From the NCBI RefSeq assembly GCF_002420705.1, contig NZ_DIIM01000002.1, forward strand, positions 1 through 64,000: DNA of 64,000 bases, written 5' to 3'. Source of the DNA: Sphingobacterium sp. UBA5670. Lineage in GTDB: Bacteria; Bacteroidota; Bacteroidia; Sphingobacteriales; Sphingobacteriaceae. Position numbers and translations under genes: made by a program. Positions within the stretch are counted from its first letter, which is position 1, and every line of letters starts with the position of its first letter. The notes beneath the pieces were generated by a model. The model saw only the letters and a program-made list of their open reading frames with translations, had not been told where the DNA came from and made no database searches. Shown piece after piece: positions 1 to 8,734 of the stretch.

Positions 1-47
1 TTCCGGGGCGCTGTATGTATTTTATGTCTGTAACCCTGAAGCCGTTT

Positions 48-1721
48 TTATTCGACTAATACGCCGACATAGTAGTTAAACGTATCGATATCAATATTAT
101 CTTTCGTTAATCCGGCGATTTTAATAGGTCTGAAACGTTGATCCAATTGGATAAGTTCTCTTTTCTGACCCTTTAGCCCAATATGTATAGGCATATGGAA
201 GCCCTTGACTTCGCTGATCCAGCGGCCCAAGACTCTCCCTGAAGGATCTTGTTTGATTTCCAGTGTAGGAATGGCGGTATGCTGAACATACTGCTCAAAT
301 ACTTTTAACAAGTCTAAACCAGACTGTTGGCTTACATAGTTGACAATATCATTATAATCGACTTGTTGATGATAAAACTTGCTGTTTAATCCCCGAAGAA
401 TATTCCGCCACTTTTCATCGTTGTCAATCATCGTACGGATCATGTTGAGCATAACACCACCTTTGGGATACATATCCCCAGATCCTTCTTTATTGACGTG
501 GTAGGGACCCTGAATCGGGCTGTCATTTTGAATCCCGCTTCGGATACCATGGGCATAAGCCTGACTGGCTTCTTTACCATAGAAATAGTCGATAAATAAG
601 CCTTCGGAATAATTCGTGAAGCTTTCGTGAATCCACATATCGGCCAGATCAGCGGAAGTAATATTGTTCCCAAACCATTCGTGACCAGATTCGTGGACTA
701 CAATAAAATCCCATTTATGTCCCCAGCCGGTTCCCGACGCATCCCCGCCACGATAGCCATTTTGGTAATGGTTTCCGTAGGCGATCGCACTCTGGTGTTC
801 CATGCCTGTATGGTAGGTTTCAACAAGTTTATAGCCATCTTCATAGAATGGATATGGACCAAACCAATGTTCAAAAGCCTCCAGGGTTTGGTTGGCATTT
901 TTTTGAAGATGGGCTTTCTTTTCTGCCGTATTGTTTTCGCGCAAAATATAGTAGTCTACATCCAATGGTCCTTTTTCACCTTTGTATTTTTCCTTAAAAT
1001 GAACGTAGTCGCCGATATTGATAGCGACATTGTAGTTGTTGATCGGATTGGCGACTTTCCAGTGATATTTGGTGTAGCCATCCTTCATCTTTTCTACCTT
1101 GACCAAACGACCGTTGGATACATTCATCACCTCTTTGGGAACGGCGATGGAAATCAGCATACTATCCACTTCATCGGATTGATGGTCCTTGTTTGGCCAC
1201 CAGACACTAGCGCCCATACCCTGGCAGGCCGTGGCTACCCAAGGCTTTCCATTGCTGTCTTTTTTCCAGTCAAAGCCGCCGTCCCAGGGAGCTTTGACCG
1301 CTTCTGTAGGATGACCTTCGTAATATACCGTAAATTCTTCCTGTGTCCCTTTCTTTATAGTCTCCGTAAATTCGACAAAGACAGCATTGTGTTCTCTGGT
1401 AAAAGAAAGCTCTTTCCCTTTATAAACGACTTTGTCTACTTTAAGATTTGCAAAAAGATCAAATTGCAGGCGATTAAAATCAGTAGTCGCCTTAAAACGG
1501 AAAAGGTTTGAACCCGAAATAAACTTGTTGTCTATATCCACCTTAACATCCAGATGATAGTATTGGATGTCGTAGCAGGTTCGCAGCGGTGACAGGTATC
1601 CACGCAGTGAATCCGCTCTGGTGAATTCATTTTTTTCTTTCATCAGCTGGGCCGCTGATTGCTGTATGCCTGCGGTCAGTAGACCGCAGGTTCCCAATGC
1701 ATATAATAGTATTCTTTTCAT
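48..1721 (-). CDS. M1 family zinc metallopeptidase (secreted aminopeptidase)
   Basis: A 557-residue protein with an N-terminal signal peptide ending near SAAQ (residue 25). It has the M1 zinc site HESGH at residues 343-347 followed 18 residues later by the third ligand E366 in WIHESF, and the N-terminal M1 beta-domain. The usual GAMEN exopeptidase motif is replaced by a GMEHQ sequence near residue 306. M1 enzymes remove N-terminal residues from peptides; this one should act in the periplasm or at the cell surface. It lies 22 bp downstream of the S9 peptidase on the same strand, so the two are probably co-transcribed. Compared with longer M1 enzymes it lacks the large C-terminal helical domain and ends soon after the catalytic domain. 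The family is certain, the exact specificity is not. Confidence 0.93.
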   Translation of the reverse strand: MKRILLYALGTCGLLTAGIQQSAAQLMKEKNEFTRADSLRGYLSPLRTCYDIQYYHLDVKVDIDNKFISGSNLFRFKATTDFNRLQFDLFANLKVDKVVYKGKELSFTREHNAVFVEFTETIKKGTQEEFTVYYEGHPTEAVKAPWDGGFDWKKDSNGKPWVATACQGMGASVWWPNKDHQSDEVDSMLISIAVPKEVMNVSNGRLVKVEKMKDGYTKYHWKVANPINNYNVAINIGDYVHFKEKYKGEKGPLDVDYYILRENNTAEKKAHLQKNANQTLEAFEHWFGPYPFYEDGYKLVETYHTGMEHQSAIAYGNHYQNGYRGGDASGTGWGHKWDFIVVHESGHEWFGNNITSADLADMWIHESFTNYSEGLFIDYFYGKEASQAYAHGIRSGIQNDSPIQGPYHVNKEGSGDMYPKGGVMLNMIRTMIDNDEKWRNILRGLNSKFYHQQVDYNDIVNYVSQQSGLDLLKVFEQYVQHTAIPTLEIKQDPSGRVLGRWISEVKGFHMPIHIGLKGQKRELIQLDQRFRPIKIAGLTKDNIDIDTFNYYVGVLVE

Positions 1722-1743
1722 CTGTAAATAATAGCTATTCAGT

Positions 1744-3918
1744 CTATCTTCCCCCCGGAGGGCAATGCAATTTTAGATAGTTTGTAAATAATGTTTTTAA
1801 ATGCTCATGTGTACCTTGTCCCTCGCTTATTGAATGGCTTCGGTTCGGGTAAGACATCAACTGGAACTGCACGTTATTTTTGACAAGTTCATTGATCAGG
1901 ACCTCCGCATTTTGATAATGCACATTGTCGTCTCCGGTTCCATGAATATAGAGTAAATTACCTTTGATGTTTTTTGCATATTTCAGTGGCGAGCCGTTTT
2001 CAAAGTCTGCCAGATTTTCTTGCGGAAGGCCCATGTAGCGTTCTTGGTATACATTGTCGTACAGTAACTGATTCGCTACAGCTGCAATGGCGATACCCGT
2101 TTTATAGATTTGCGGGTATTGTCCCAGTAGGTTGAGCGTGCTTGATCCACCACCGCTCCAGCCCCAAACGGCCACACGTGAATTGTCGACAAAGGGCCAT
2201 TTCAGTATTTCTTGCGTTGCTAAAGCCTGATCGCGAATATTGAGCTGCCCGATATTGCGGTAGATGCTTTTTCGCCACAAGCTCCCTTTAGGCGCAGGCG
2301 TTCCGCGATTATCCAAAGAAATGTAAATGTAGCCGTCCCGCGCCATACTTCCTTTATATAGGCTGTTATAACCTGCACCAAAATTATCTATGACAGTTTG
2401 TGATGCCGGTTCGCCATATACCATAAAGACGACAGGATATTTTTTGGCCGGATCAAAATCCAGGGGTTTCACCATCCAGCCGTCCAATTCGACACCTTCG
2501 GTTGTTTTAACTTTAAAAAACTCAGCAATGCCATCGCTGACTTTCTTTTCACGTTTCAAGTCAAAGTCTACGAGTATTTTGTGAGTCGGTAATTCAATGA
2601 CGGCGTTGTGTTTTAATGTCGCCCGGTTGCTAAAGCTGAAGATGGCAATTTTACCGTCCTTTGAAATATCATAATCGCAGGTGCCTTCGTATGAGGCCGG
2701 AGTCAGTCTTTTTGGAACCCCACCTTTCGTTGATACACTGTATAGGTACTTTTGCGTGGCATTGTTTGGCGAGGCGGTAAAATAAATAGTTTCATTTTTC
2801 GGATCGAAAAAGTCAAGATTGATCATATCATAGTCCGCTTTCATAACCAGCTTCTCGTTGCCCGATAAATCAATCTGATAGATTTTGCGCCAGCCGTCCT
2901 TTTCCGAAACCCAGATGAAGGCCTTTCCTCCTTGAACCCAGTCCCATCCGGACGGATCGTTGTTGTTCCAGCGTGCTTTGATATCAATCCACGAGTCGCT
3001 TTGCTCCTGATGTATATTTTGCGCTTTATTATCGGAGAGAGCGACGGTATAGATTTTACTCTCATTTTGTTTTCTGTTGAGCTGCTCTAGGATAACCTGC
3101 TTGCTATCAAGACACCATTCCATGCGGGGAATATAGTGCTGGTTGGGATCTCCCGGGATATTCAGCATCGTACTTTTTCCAGTGGCGATTTCATAGGTCC
3201 ATATCGAACAGGCACTCGGTGACTGTCCGACTTTAGGATATTCCACGGGAATGGTGTAAGAGTAGAGGCTATCCGTATTATTGATCATCAGAAAATTACG
3301 GATGTTGCGAGCATCAAGCTTCCAATAAGCAATGGATGTACCGTCCGGCGACCAGCGGAAACCATCTTTACAGCCAAATTCTTCCTCGTATACCCAGTCG
3401 AACGTACCATTGATTAGACGGTCCGTGCCGTCTTTGGTAACGGCAACAATGCTGCCATTGGCGAGATCTTCCACGTAAACGTTGTGATCAGCTTTATTGA
3501 CGTAGGCTACTTTATCTGCTTGCGGATTAAACTTCGCAAACATCAGTTGTGAAGCCGGAAATTTTTTGCCCAGCTGCTGTAATTGATTGGACTTCTTATT
3601 ATAGACCCAATAATCACCTCTAGTATTCTCGCGCCAAACTCTTTTGCTATTGGTATAGAGTAAAATCAGTTCCCTGTTTTGGGAAATGGAAAAATTTTCC
3701 ACCTTTAGCGCTTTCGTTGTACCTGTTGGAATAAGCGATTGTTGTGAAAGGAAGATGGAGCGCATCCCATTTTTGGGGTTGACCATTTCTATCCCCTTGT
3801 CAGAAAATTCATAATATTGATCACCATGGTCTGTCCAAAGTCGCTGCGCAAAAATGGAAGCTGGAACCTGAAAAATCAGTATTAGAATAATAAAGATCGA
3901 CTGTTTAATGCTGTTCAT
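1744..3918 (-). CDS. S9B family dipeptidyl peptidase IV-like serine peptidase
   Basis: The protein has a signal peptide ending near IFAQ, an N-terminal DPPIV beta-propeller and a C-terminal alpha/beta-hydrolase domain. With the start at 3918 the visible triad is about S588 (in GWSGGG), D663 (in HGTGDD) and H695 (in NRSH). A DPP-IV-type glutamate pair, EEE, is visible at about residues 178-180 (FDWVYEEEF). These enzymes cut Xaa-Pro dipeptides from N-termini. An in-frame ATG at 3954 would add 12 residues before the hydrophobic signal core, so the ATG at 3918 is preferred. It sits between an aminopeptidase P-like gene and an M1 peptidase, a set suited to stepwise digestion of proline-rich peptides. 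Confidence 0.92.
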   Translation of the reverse strand: MNSIKQSIFIILILIFQVPASIFAQRLWTDHGDQYYEFSDKGIEMVNPKNGMRSIFLSQQSLIPTGTTKALKVENFSISQNRELILLYTNSKRVWRENTRGDYWVYNKKSNQLQQLGKKFPASQLMFAKFNPQADKVAYVNKADHNVYVEDLANGSIVAVTKDGTDRLINGTFDWVYEEEFGCKDGFRWSPDGTSIAYWKLDARNIRNFLMINNTDSLYSYTIPVEYPKVGQSPSACSIWTYEIATGKSTMLNIPGDPNQHYIPRMEWCLDSKQVILEQLNRKQNESKIYTVALSDNKAQNIHQEQSDSWIDIKARWNNNDPSGWDWVQGGKAFIWVSEKDGWRKIYQIDLSGNEKLVMKADYDMINLDFFDPKNETIYFTASPNNATQKYLYSVSTKGGVPKRLTPASYEGTCDYDISKDGKIAIFSFSNRATLKHNAVIELPTHKILVDFDLKREKKVSDGIAEFFKVKTTEGVELDGWMVKPLDFDPAKKYPVVFMVYGEPASQTVIDNFGAGYNSLYKGSMARDGYIYISLDNRGTPAPKGSLWRKSIYRNIGQLNIRDQALATQEILKWPFVDNSRVAVWGWSGGGSSTLNLLGQYPQIYKTGIAIAAVANQLLYDNVYQERYMGLPQENLADFENGSPLKYAKNIKGNLLYIHGTGDDNVHYQNAEVLINELVKNNVQFQLMSYPNRSHSISEGQGTHEHLKTLFTNYLKLHCPPGGR

Positions 3919-3989
3919 TTGTTTATCTATTAGAGTTGACCCCAAAAGGTTCACTTTTCGGGATTATCACGATGTTGGTTCTTCGTTAT

Positions 3990-5378
3990 TTAATCAATTG
4001 GATTGTCTTTGAGCTGATAGATTTCCTGGATTTCACGTTCAAGATATTTTCCTAAACGACGGTATCCACCTGTTTCAATCACATAATTATCTTCAATACG
4101 AACGCCACCGAAATCAAGATGTTTTTTTAAGAAATCATAATTAATAAAGTCCTTGTGTAAATTCTGTTGCTCCCAAAGCTGCGTTAATTCAGGAATGATA
4201 TAGATTCCGGGTTCAACGGTGAGCACATTGCCAGCTTCCAGTTTCTTGCCTAGTCGCAGCGATTTGATCCCAAAAGTCTTGGTATCTTTTGGCTCAGCTT
4301 CGGTATATCCAACATATTGTTCACCAAGATCCTCCATATCATGTACATCAAGACCGAGCATATGGCCTAGTCCGCATTGAAAGAAAAGCGCATGCGCGTG
4401 ATTCATGACCGCATCTTGCGCGTTGCCTTTCATAAATCCTGTTTGTATAAGTCCGTCTACAAGCGCTTCACAGGCTTTTAAATGGATCTCCTTAAAACGT
4501 ATTCCGGATGTCAGCAGCTGCTCAGCTGATTTAAACGCATGTAAGACAATCTGGTAAATTTCCTCTTGTAAAGCCGTAAAACGTTTTCCTACGGGAAAGG
4601 TTCTGGTTAGGTCCGAAGCATAGCCCATGGCCGTTTCTACGCCTGAATCATTGAGCAGGAGATCACCTTCATCAAGTTGGTGAAATTGCATATGATTGTG
4701 CAGAATTTCACCCCGTTTTGTGACTATCGGCGGATAGGAGAAGGATGTTCCCTGATCTTGTGCAAAATGTTGCATAGCATTGCTGATCTGATATTCATAA
4801 CGATCAGGTTTTGTCATTCGCATAGCAAGGCGGTGCATATCCACGGCAATATCTACGGCTTTTTCTAGTTCGATAATTTCTTCGGCCGATTTGATGCTCC
4901 GTTGTGCCACGACAGCTTCAATTAATGCGACGGAAGGCTGTAGCTGATTCGCAGAACGGCCAGTTAGCTGCTCCAGTAATAATTTATTATGCGATTGATA
5001 AGGAGGGAGGTAGTGAATCGCTTCCTGCGTTTCCTTCTGGAGGTAGTCAAAGAGTTGGTTGAAAGGAAGTACCTTGCTGATACCCGAAAGATCGGCCTTT
5101 TCAGCTAAAGTCTGCTGCTGTCCCATCCAGACAATATCGTCGATTGTCATTTCGTCGCCAAACAGTATGGTTTCGTTTTTTTCAGTATCCAATACCGCCG
5201 CCAAACGTGGACTTTTGATACCTATATAATATAAAAAACAGCTGTCTTGGCGGAATGGATAGGTATTGTGCTCAAAATTGATCGGATTTTCAATGCTACC
5301 TAGCAAAAGAATTTTGCCAGTTGTGATCTTTGATAATAGATGATTTCGGCGATTAAGATATATTTCTTTTTTAAACAT
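3990..5378 (-). CDS. M24B Xaa-Pro aminopeptidase (aminopeptidase P-like)
   Basis: A 462-residue cytoplasmic-type protein (no signal peptide seen) with an N-terminal AMP_N domain (about residues 1-130) and a C-terminal pita-bread M24 domain. The five dinuclear metal ligands are visible: D244, D256, H339, E389 and E429. The family removes N-terminal residues next to proline. It is the first gene of a three-peptidase minus-strand set, with 71 bp to the next gene's preferred start. The 470-bp gap to the divergent AraC gene would hold its promoter, but no clear TAnnTTTG box was found on this strand. Confidence 0.92.
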   Translation of the reverse strand: MFKKEIYLNRRNHLLSKITTGKILLLGSIENPINFEHNTYPFRQDSCFLYYIGIKSPRLAAVLDTEKNETILFGDEMTIDDIVWMGQQQTLAEKADLSGISKVLPFNQLFDYLQKETQEAIHYLPPYQSHNKLLLEQLTGRSANQLQPSVALIEAVVAQRSIKSAEEIIELEKAVDIAVDMHRLAMRMTKPDRYEYQISNAMQHFAQDQGTSFSYPPIVTKRGEILHNHMQFHQLDEGDLLLNDSGVETAMGYASDLTRTFPVGKRFTALQEEIYQIVLHAFKSAEQLLTSGIRFKEIHLKACEALVDGLIQTGFMKGNAQDAVMNHAHALFFQCGLGHMLGLDVHDMEDLGEQYVGYTEAEPKDTKTFGIKSLRLGKKLEAGNVLTVEPGIYIIPELTQLWEQQNLHKDFINYDFLKKHLDFGGVRIEDNYVIETGGYRRLGKYLEREIQEIYQLKDNPID

Positions 5379-5455
5379 AAGTTTTGAGAATTATTTGAAG
5401 TTGGATTGTCTACTTAGGTGCCTATTGTCTAATACGAATATCGTAAAATTTATGG

Positions 5456-5492
5456 GCTTCAAAATGATTTATTTAAGCTTCAAAATGATTTA
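5456..5492. repeat. Perfect 16-bp direct repeat, 21-bp period (candidate AraC site)
   Basis: GCTTCAAAATGATTTA occurs at 5456-5471 and again at 5477-5492, a spacing of 21 bp or two helical turns. It lies in the 470-bp divergent region between the M24 gene and the AraC-type gene at 5849. AraC-family proteins often bind two directly repeated half-sites about 21 bp apart, so this may be the binding site of that regulator. Binding is inferred only. Confidence 0.5.
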
Positions 5493-5647
5493 ATTAAAAG
5501 GTCTCTCTTTAATGTGTAGTGTTTGTTTTTGTTACAAATGATATGCTCTCCGTTTTCATACTAAAAATAGCTAATAACGAAATTTAATAAAGTTCAATCT
5601 TTCTATTGAATAATAATTAGCACAATTTATCAAAGTCTAATTGTATT

Positions 5648-5679
5648 TTAACCCATTTTTTTACTATTAACCCATTTTT
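5648..5679. repeat. 13-bp direct repeat, 19-bp period
   Basis: TTAACCCATTTTT is repeated exactly at 5648-5660 and 5667-5679 in the same divergent region. It is less AT-simple than its surroundings because of the ACCC core. It may be a second regulator site or chance in AT-rich DNA. The rest of 5379-5848 shows only AT-rich sequence. Confidence 0.4.
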
Positions 5680-5848
5680 ATTGTGAATTCTCTGTTTCGT
5701 TGGTGCTATTATTAAAGGATTATTAAATATTGTCGAATTCTAAACATATTTTAGTATAGTTTTTTTATGTTTTATTTCTAAGTCGTGTTGTTGCTTTGGA
5801 GTTGTTATATTTATGTTAACTAAGCAGTAACATAAACTAAACAAACCT

Positions 5849-6733
5849 ATGAAAACGCTCCAATTTAATGTGCCGACCATGCGAGGACAAAGTTTGACAA
5901 TACAAGAAGATGTTTTGGAAACTTTTTATCCTCATTTTCATCGACATCAAGAAGCTCAATTAATGTGGATAAAAAAAGGTAAGGGAGTTTTGATTGTGGA
6001 AGACACGCTACATCCATTTAAGGAAAATGATATTTTCTTTTTGGGAGCGAATCAACCGCATGTATTTAAGTCGGCATCTCAGGACGGGTTCTCCAATGAA
6101 TCTCGCTCTGTTTCCATTTTCTTCGATCCGAATGGCAAGTTGAAATCGTTGTTTTCTCTGGAAGAATTTGAATCGCTGAATCAGTTTATATATAATAACT
6201 CCAGAGGATTTAAGGTTCCAGAGAGATACTTTGAGCAGATATCAGAACGAGTTTGTCAATTGAAATCTGCGGACCAGATGGATAAATTGATGCATTTTTT
6301 CTATTTATTGCGATCTTTGGCCAATATTTCCCGTGAGGCGGAAGCGCTTTGTAACGAAAGGGTAGAAGTGGTTTTTGATAATATACAGGGACCGAATCGC
6401 ATTAATTTCATCTGCAATTATATTAAAGAACACTATAGGGACGAAATTACCTTAGAGGATGTTGCGGATCACGCTAATCTTACGCCACAGGCGTTCTGCC
6501 GGTATTTTAAAAAGCATTGCGGAGTTACTTTTGTGACTTACCTCAATAGAATAAGAGTTAAGGAAGTTTGTAACCAGTTAAATGAGGACCATTTGGATAG
6601 TGTTTCTTTTATCGCCTATAACTGCGGGTTCAATAGCATTACTAATTTTAATCGGGTGTTTAAACAAATCGTGGGCTGCAATCCAAAGGAATATGTGCAG
6701 CAGTACAAACAAACACTCTATTCTATTATCTAG
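5849..6733 (+). CDS. AraC family transcriptional regulator (cupin sensor)
   Basis: A 294-residue protein with an N-terminal cupin-like sensor region (about residues 15-100; HFHRHQEAQL and an NQPHVF motif resemble the family's histidine-bearing barrel) and a C-terminal double HTH of AraC type (about 190-290, containing LEDVADHANLTPQAFCRYF and ending FNRVFKQIVGCNPKEY). Such proteins usually bind a sugar or small metabolite and activate nearby genes. The target is unknown; it stands alone between the peptidase operon and a noncoding stretch, with direct repeats upstream that could be its own sites. Confidence 0.9.
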   Translation: MKTLQFNVPTMRGQSLTIQEDVLETFYPHFHRHQEAQLMWIKKGKGVLIVEDTLHPFKENDIFFLGANQPHVFKSASQDGFSNESRSVSIFFDPNGKLKSLFSLEEFESLNQFIYNNSRGFKVPERYFEQISERVCQLKSADQMDKLMHFFYLLRSLANISREAEALCNERVEVVFDNIQGPNRINFICNYIKEHYRDEITLEDVADHANLTPQAFCRYFKKHCGVTFVTYLNRIRVKEVCNQLNEDHLDSVSFIAYNCGFNSITNFNRVFKQIVGCNPKEYVQQYKQTLYSII

Positions 6734-7311
6734 CACAGGATTTCCGTTGGGAACTGCGGAATTCCTTTCTGGACCCTATTCCAAACTCCGTGAATATGAC
6801 TTCAGGGTGGTCGGTAAATTTACGGATTTATATTAACTAGATGTTAATTATGGTTTTCTCACTGAGCCTTCTTAAAGCTGTTCTTTTGAGCTGCTTTACA
6901 GTTCCAGTATGGATAAAGCACAGATAAAGCACAGATATAGCACGGATATAGCACTAAAGTCATACTAGGAGTTAGTGCTATAACAGTGCTTTAAACAAGC
7001 TTTATGTGTCTCTGAAATGGGTATAAAATGGTCAATTTTAGCTGAAATAAATGACTTGTTTTATTTAACTTTTAAGAAATTATTGGTTTAACTCGCGCTG
7101 CCTAAACATAAGATCAAATGCAACTTTTTCCCGACGTATGCTATACCTAAAAATAACGAATTGAAAAATATCTCGTTGGAACGTTTAATTGGCCATAGGA
7201 TAGGAATGCATTAATGGAAACTATATTTAGTCGGTGTTGGAACTACTTTGGATCCTGATAAATTGACAACTGATTTGCGAAGGCGGTTTCTATCAATTGG
7301 AATAAGGAAGT
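6734..7311. other. Noncoding convergent region
   Basis: This gap follows the AraC gene and faces the small RNA and fabF on the other strand. Apart from the tandem and inverted repeats at 6913-6981, no credible gene, RNA or terminator was seen. Confidence 0.5.
6913..6981. repeat. Four 11-bp tandem units overlapping a 10-bp inverted repeat
   Basis: Units related to ATAAAGCACAG run from 6913 to 6954: two identical, then two that read ATATAGCAC. The last unit overlaps ATAGCACTAA (6948-6957), whose perfect reverse complement TTAGTGCTAT lies at 6972-6981, with 14 bases between. There is no T-run behind the hairpin, so a terminator is unlikely. Function unknown. Confidence 0.55.
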
Positions 7312-7379
7312 AAAAAAAAAGGTTTTCAAACGGGGAGAATGAAAACCTTAAATAACCAATTATAAACCTAAATTATGAT
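7312..7379 (-). ncRNA. Candidate small RNA, copy 1
   Basis: Read on the minus strand, a promoter (7384-7414) is followed by a stretch of about 68 nt ending in a strong terminator-like hairpin: 10-bp stem AAGGTTTTCA (7340-7349 paired with 7319-7328), an 11-nt loop containing CUCCCC, then eight or nine U. The same segment recurs at 56598-56665: 79 of 81 bases match over 7313-7393, of which 67 are an unbroken match. Neither copy encodes a plausible protein. A C-rich loop of this kind could pair with G-rich ribosome-binding sites. The hairpin may also terminate fabF transcripts. Existence as an RNA is inferred. Confidence 0.55.
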
Positions 7380-7383
7380 AGTA

Positions 7384-7414
7384 CAAAGATAGTGTGTTTA
7401 TTACACTCTGTCAA
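7384..7414 (-). promoter_or_regulatory. Bacteroidota-type promoter of small RNA copy 1
   Basis: On the minus strand TTG (7412-7414) is followed after exactly 20 bases by TATCTTTG (7384-7391), matching TTG-N20-TAnnTTTG. In the second RNA copy the only change inside the -7 box falls on a degenerate position (TATATTTG), which supports its role as a promoter. Confidence 0.6.
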
Positions 7415-7432
7415 GTATTATTTCAAAAAAAA

Positions 7433-8671
7433 TTAAATTTTTTTGAAAACGATACTCGAATTGTGCCCACCGAAGCCAAAAGCATTGCTCATTGCTGTAT
7501 TTACGCTTTTTTCCAGTGGCTGATTGACCACAATGTTAACTCCTTCGGGAATCTCTGGATCTATATTTTCGATGTTGATCGTTGCGGGGATGACATTATT
7601 ATTAATAGATTTTATGGCAATGATTGCTTCGATAGCTCCAGCTGCACCAAGTAGGTGTCCTGTCATTGACTTGGTAGAACTGACCCAAAGATTGTTGGAC
7701 TTGCCAAAAGCACGTTGCATGGCTTTTAGTTCAGCGATATCTCCAACCGGAGTTGAAGTGGCGTGAAGATTTAAATAGTCGAGCTCGCTGGTATTAATTT
7801 GGGCCTCCTCCAAAGCCAGCGACATCGCCTTTGCTGCGGCCACTCCTTCGGGATGGGGGGAAGTCATATGGTAGGCATCTGCGGTCATTGAAGCTCCTAC
7901 AAGTTCTGCGTAAATTTTTGCGCCTCTGTTCTTTGCATGTTCGTACTCTTCCAGGATGAGCGCACCTGCACCTTCTCCCATGACAAAACCGTCACGATCG
8001 CGGTCAAATGGTCTGCTCGCAGTCTGCGGACTATCATGCCGGCTCGACATCGCTTTCATGGCAGAAAAGCCACCGACAGAAGCGGGCGTAATGGGAGCCT
8101 CTGAGCCGCCGCTGATAAAGACTTTCGCTTTTCCTAATCGGATGTAATTGAAAGCGTCCATAAACGCAGTATTGGATGTCGCACAGGCCGATACTGTGGT
8201 GTAATTGATTCCTTTTAAACCATATTTCATCGATATCATTCCTGAAGCCATATTGACGATAAGTCGGGGAACGAAAAATGGGCTGAATCGTGGTTTGTAA
8301 TCTCCCGTAACGTAGCCTTCTACCTCTTTTTCGAAAGTTTCCATTCCGCCCTGACCAACACCCCAAATGACACCGATGTCAAAAGGATCCATGTTTTCAG
8401 GTACGAGTCCCGAATCTTCCAGCGCCTGGGCCGCACTGTATAAAGCATATTGTGTGAAAAGATCGCTCCTTTTGATTTCATTTCTATCTAAATATTTTTC
8501 GGGTTGAAAGTGCTTAATTTCACTTGCAATCTGTGTTCGAAATAAGGAAGCATCAAAACGGCTGATCATTGCTGTGCGGTTTTCCCCGCGTAAAATATTG
8601 TTCCAGAATGTATCAATGTTTTCTCCCAGTGGGTTTATGGTTCCCATACCGGTAACTACAACTCTTTTCAT
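7433..8671 (-). CDS. fabF: Beta-ketoacyl-[ACP] synthase II (FabF type)
   Basis: A 412-residue, full-length KAS protein. The Cys-His-His triad is visible as C163 (VSACATSN), H303 (NLHATSTPVGD) and H339 (SMTGHLLGAAGA), and the C-terminal GFGGHN motif is present. It condenses malonyl-ACP with acyl-ACP. It is not next to acpP or other fab genes but 63 bp downstream of a TetR gene, so it may be a regulated second KAS rather than the housekeeping copy; other copies cannot be checked here. A palindrome matching one in the TetR promoter lies just upstream of the start. The small RNA promoter begins about 20 bp past its stop. Confidence 0.9.
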   Translation of the reverse strand: MKRVVVTGMGTINPLGENIDTFWNNILRGENRTAMISRFDASLFRTQIASEIKHFQPEKYLDRNEIKRSDLFTQYALYSAAQALEDSGLVPENMDPFDIGVIWGVGQGGMETFEKEVEGYVTGDYKPRFSPFFVPRLIVNMASGMISMKYGLKGINYTTVSACATSNTAFMDAFNYIRLGKAKVFISGGSEAPITPASVGGFSAMKAMSSRHDSPQTASRPFDRDRDGFVMGEGAGALILEEYEHAKNRGAKIYAELVGASMTADAYHMTSPHPEGVAAAKAMSLALEEAQINTSELDYLNLHATSTPVGDIAELKAMQRAFGKSNNLWVSSTKSMTGHLLGAAGAIEAIIAIKSINNNVIPATINIENIDPEIPEGVNIVVNQPLEKSVNTAMSNAFGFGGHNSSIVFKKI

Positions 8672-8701
8672 CTCTTTTTCTTTTAATATTAATCCAATAA
8701 C

Positions 8702-8715
8702 ATACCGATTGGTAT
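8702..8715. promoter_or_regulatory. Candidate TetR operator in front of fabF
   Basis: ATACCGATTGGTAT has the form ATACC-N4-GGTAT, typical of TetR-family operators, and lies 31 bp upstream of the fabF start. It matches the site at 9363-9376 in the promoter of the TetR gene at 11 of 14 positions. Confidence 0.5.
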
Positions 8716-8734
8716 TTGCTTTTTGTAAAAAAAA

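Noticed and set aside
627..1511. Long open frame of 294 codons on the plus strand
   Set aside because: It is antisense to the M1 peptidase, has no recognisable family and no promoter or ribosome-binding signal; codon-pattern shadow of the real gene.
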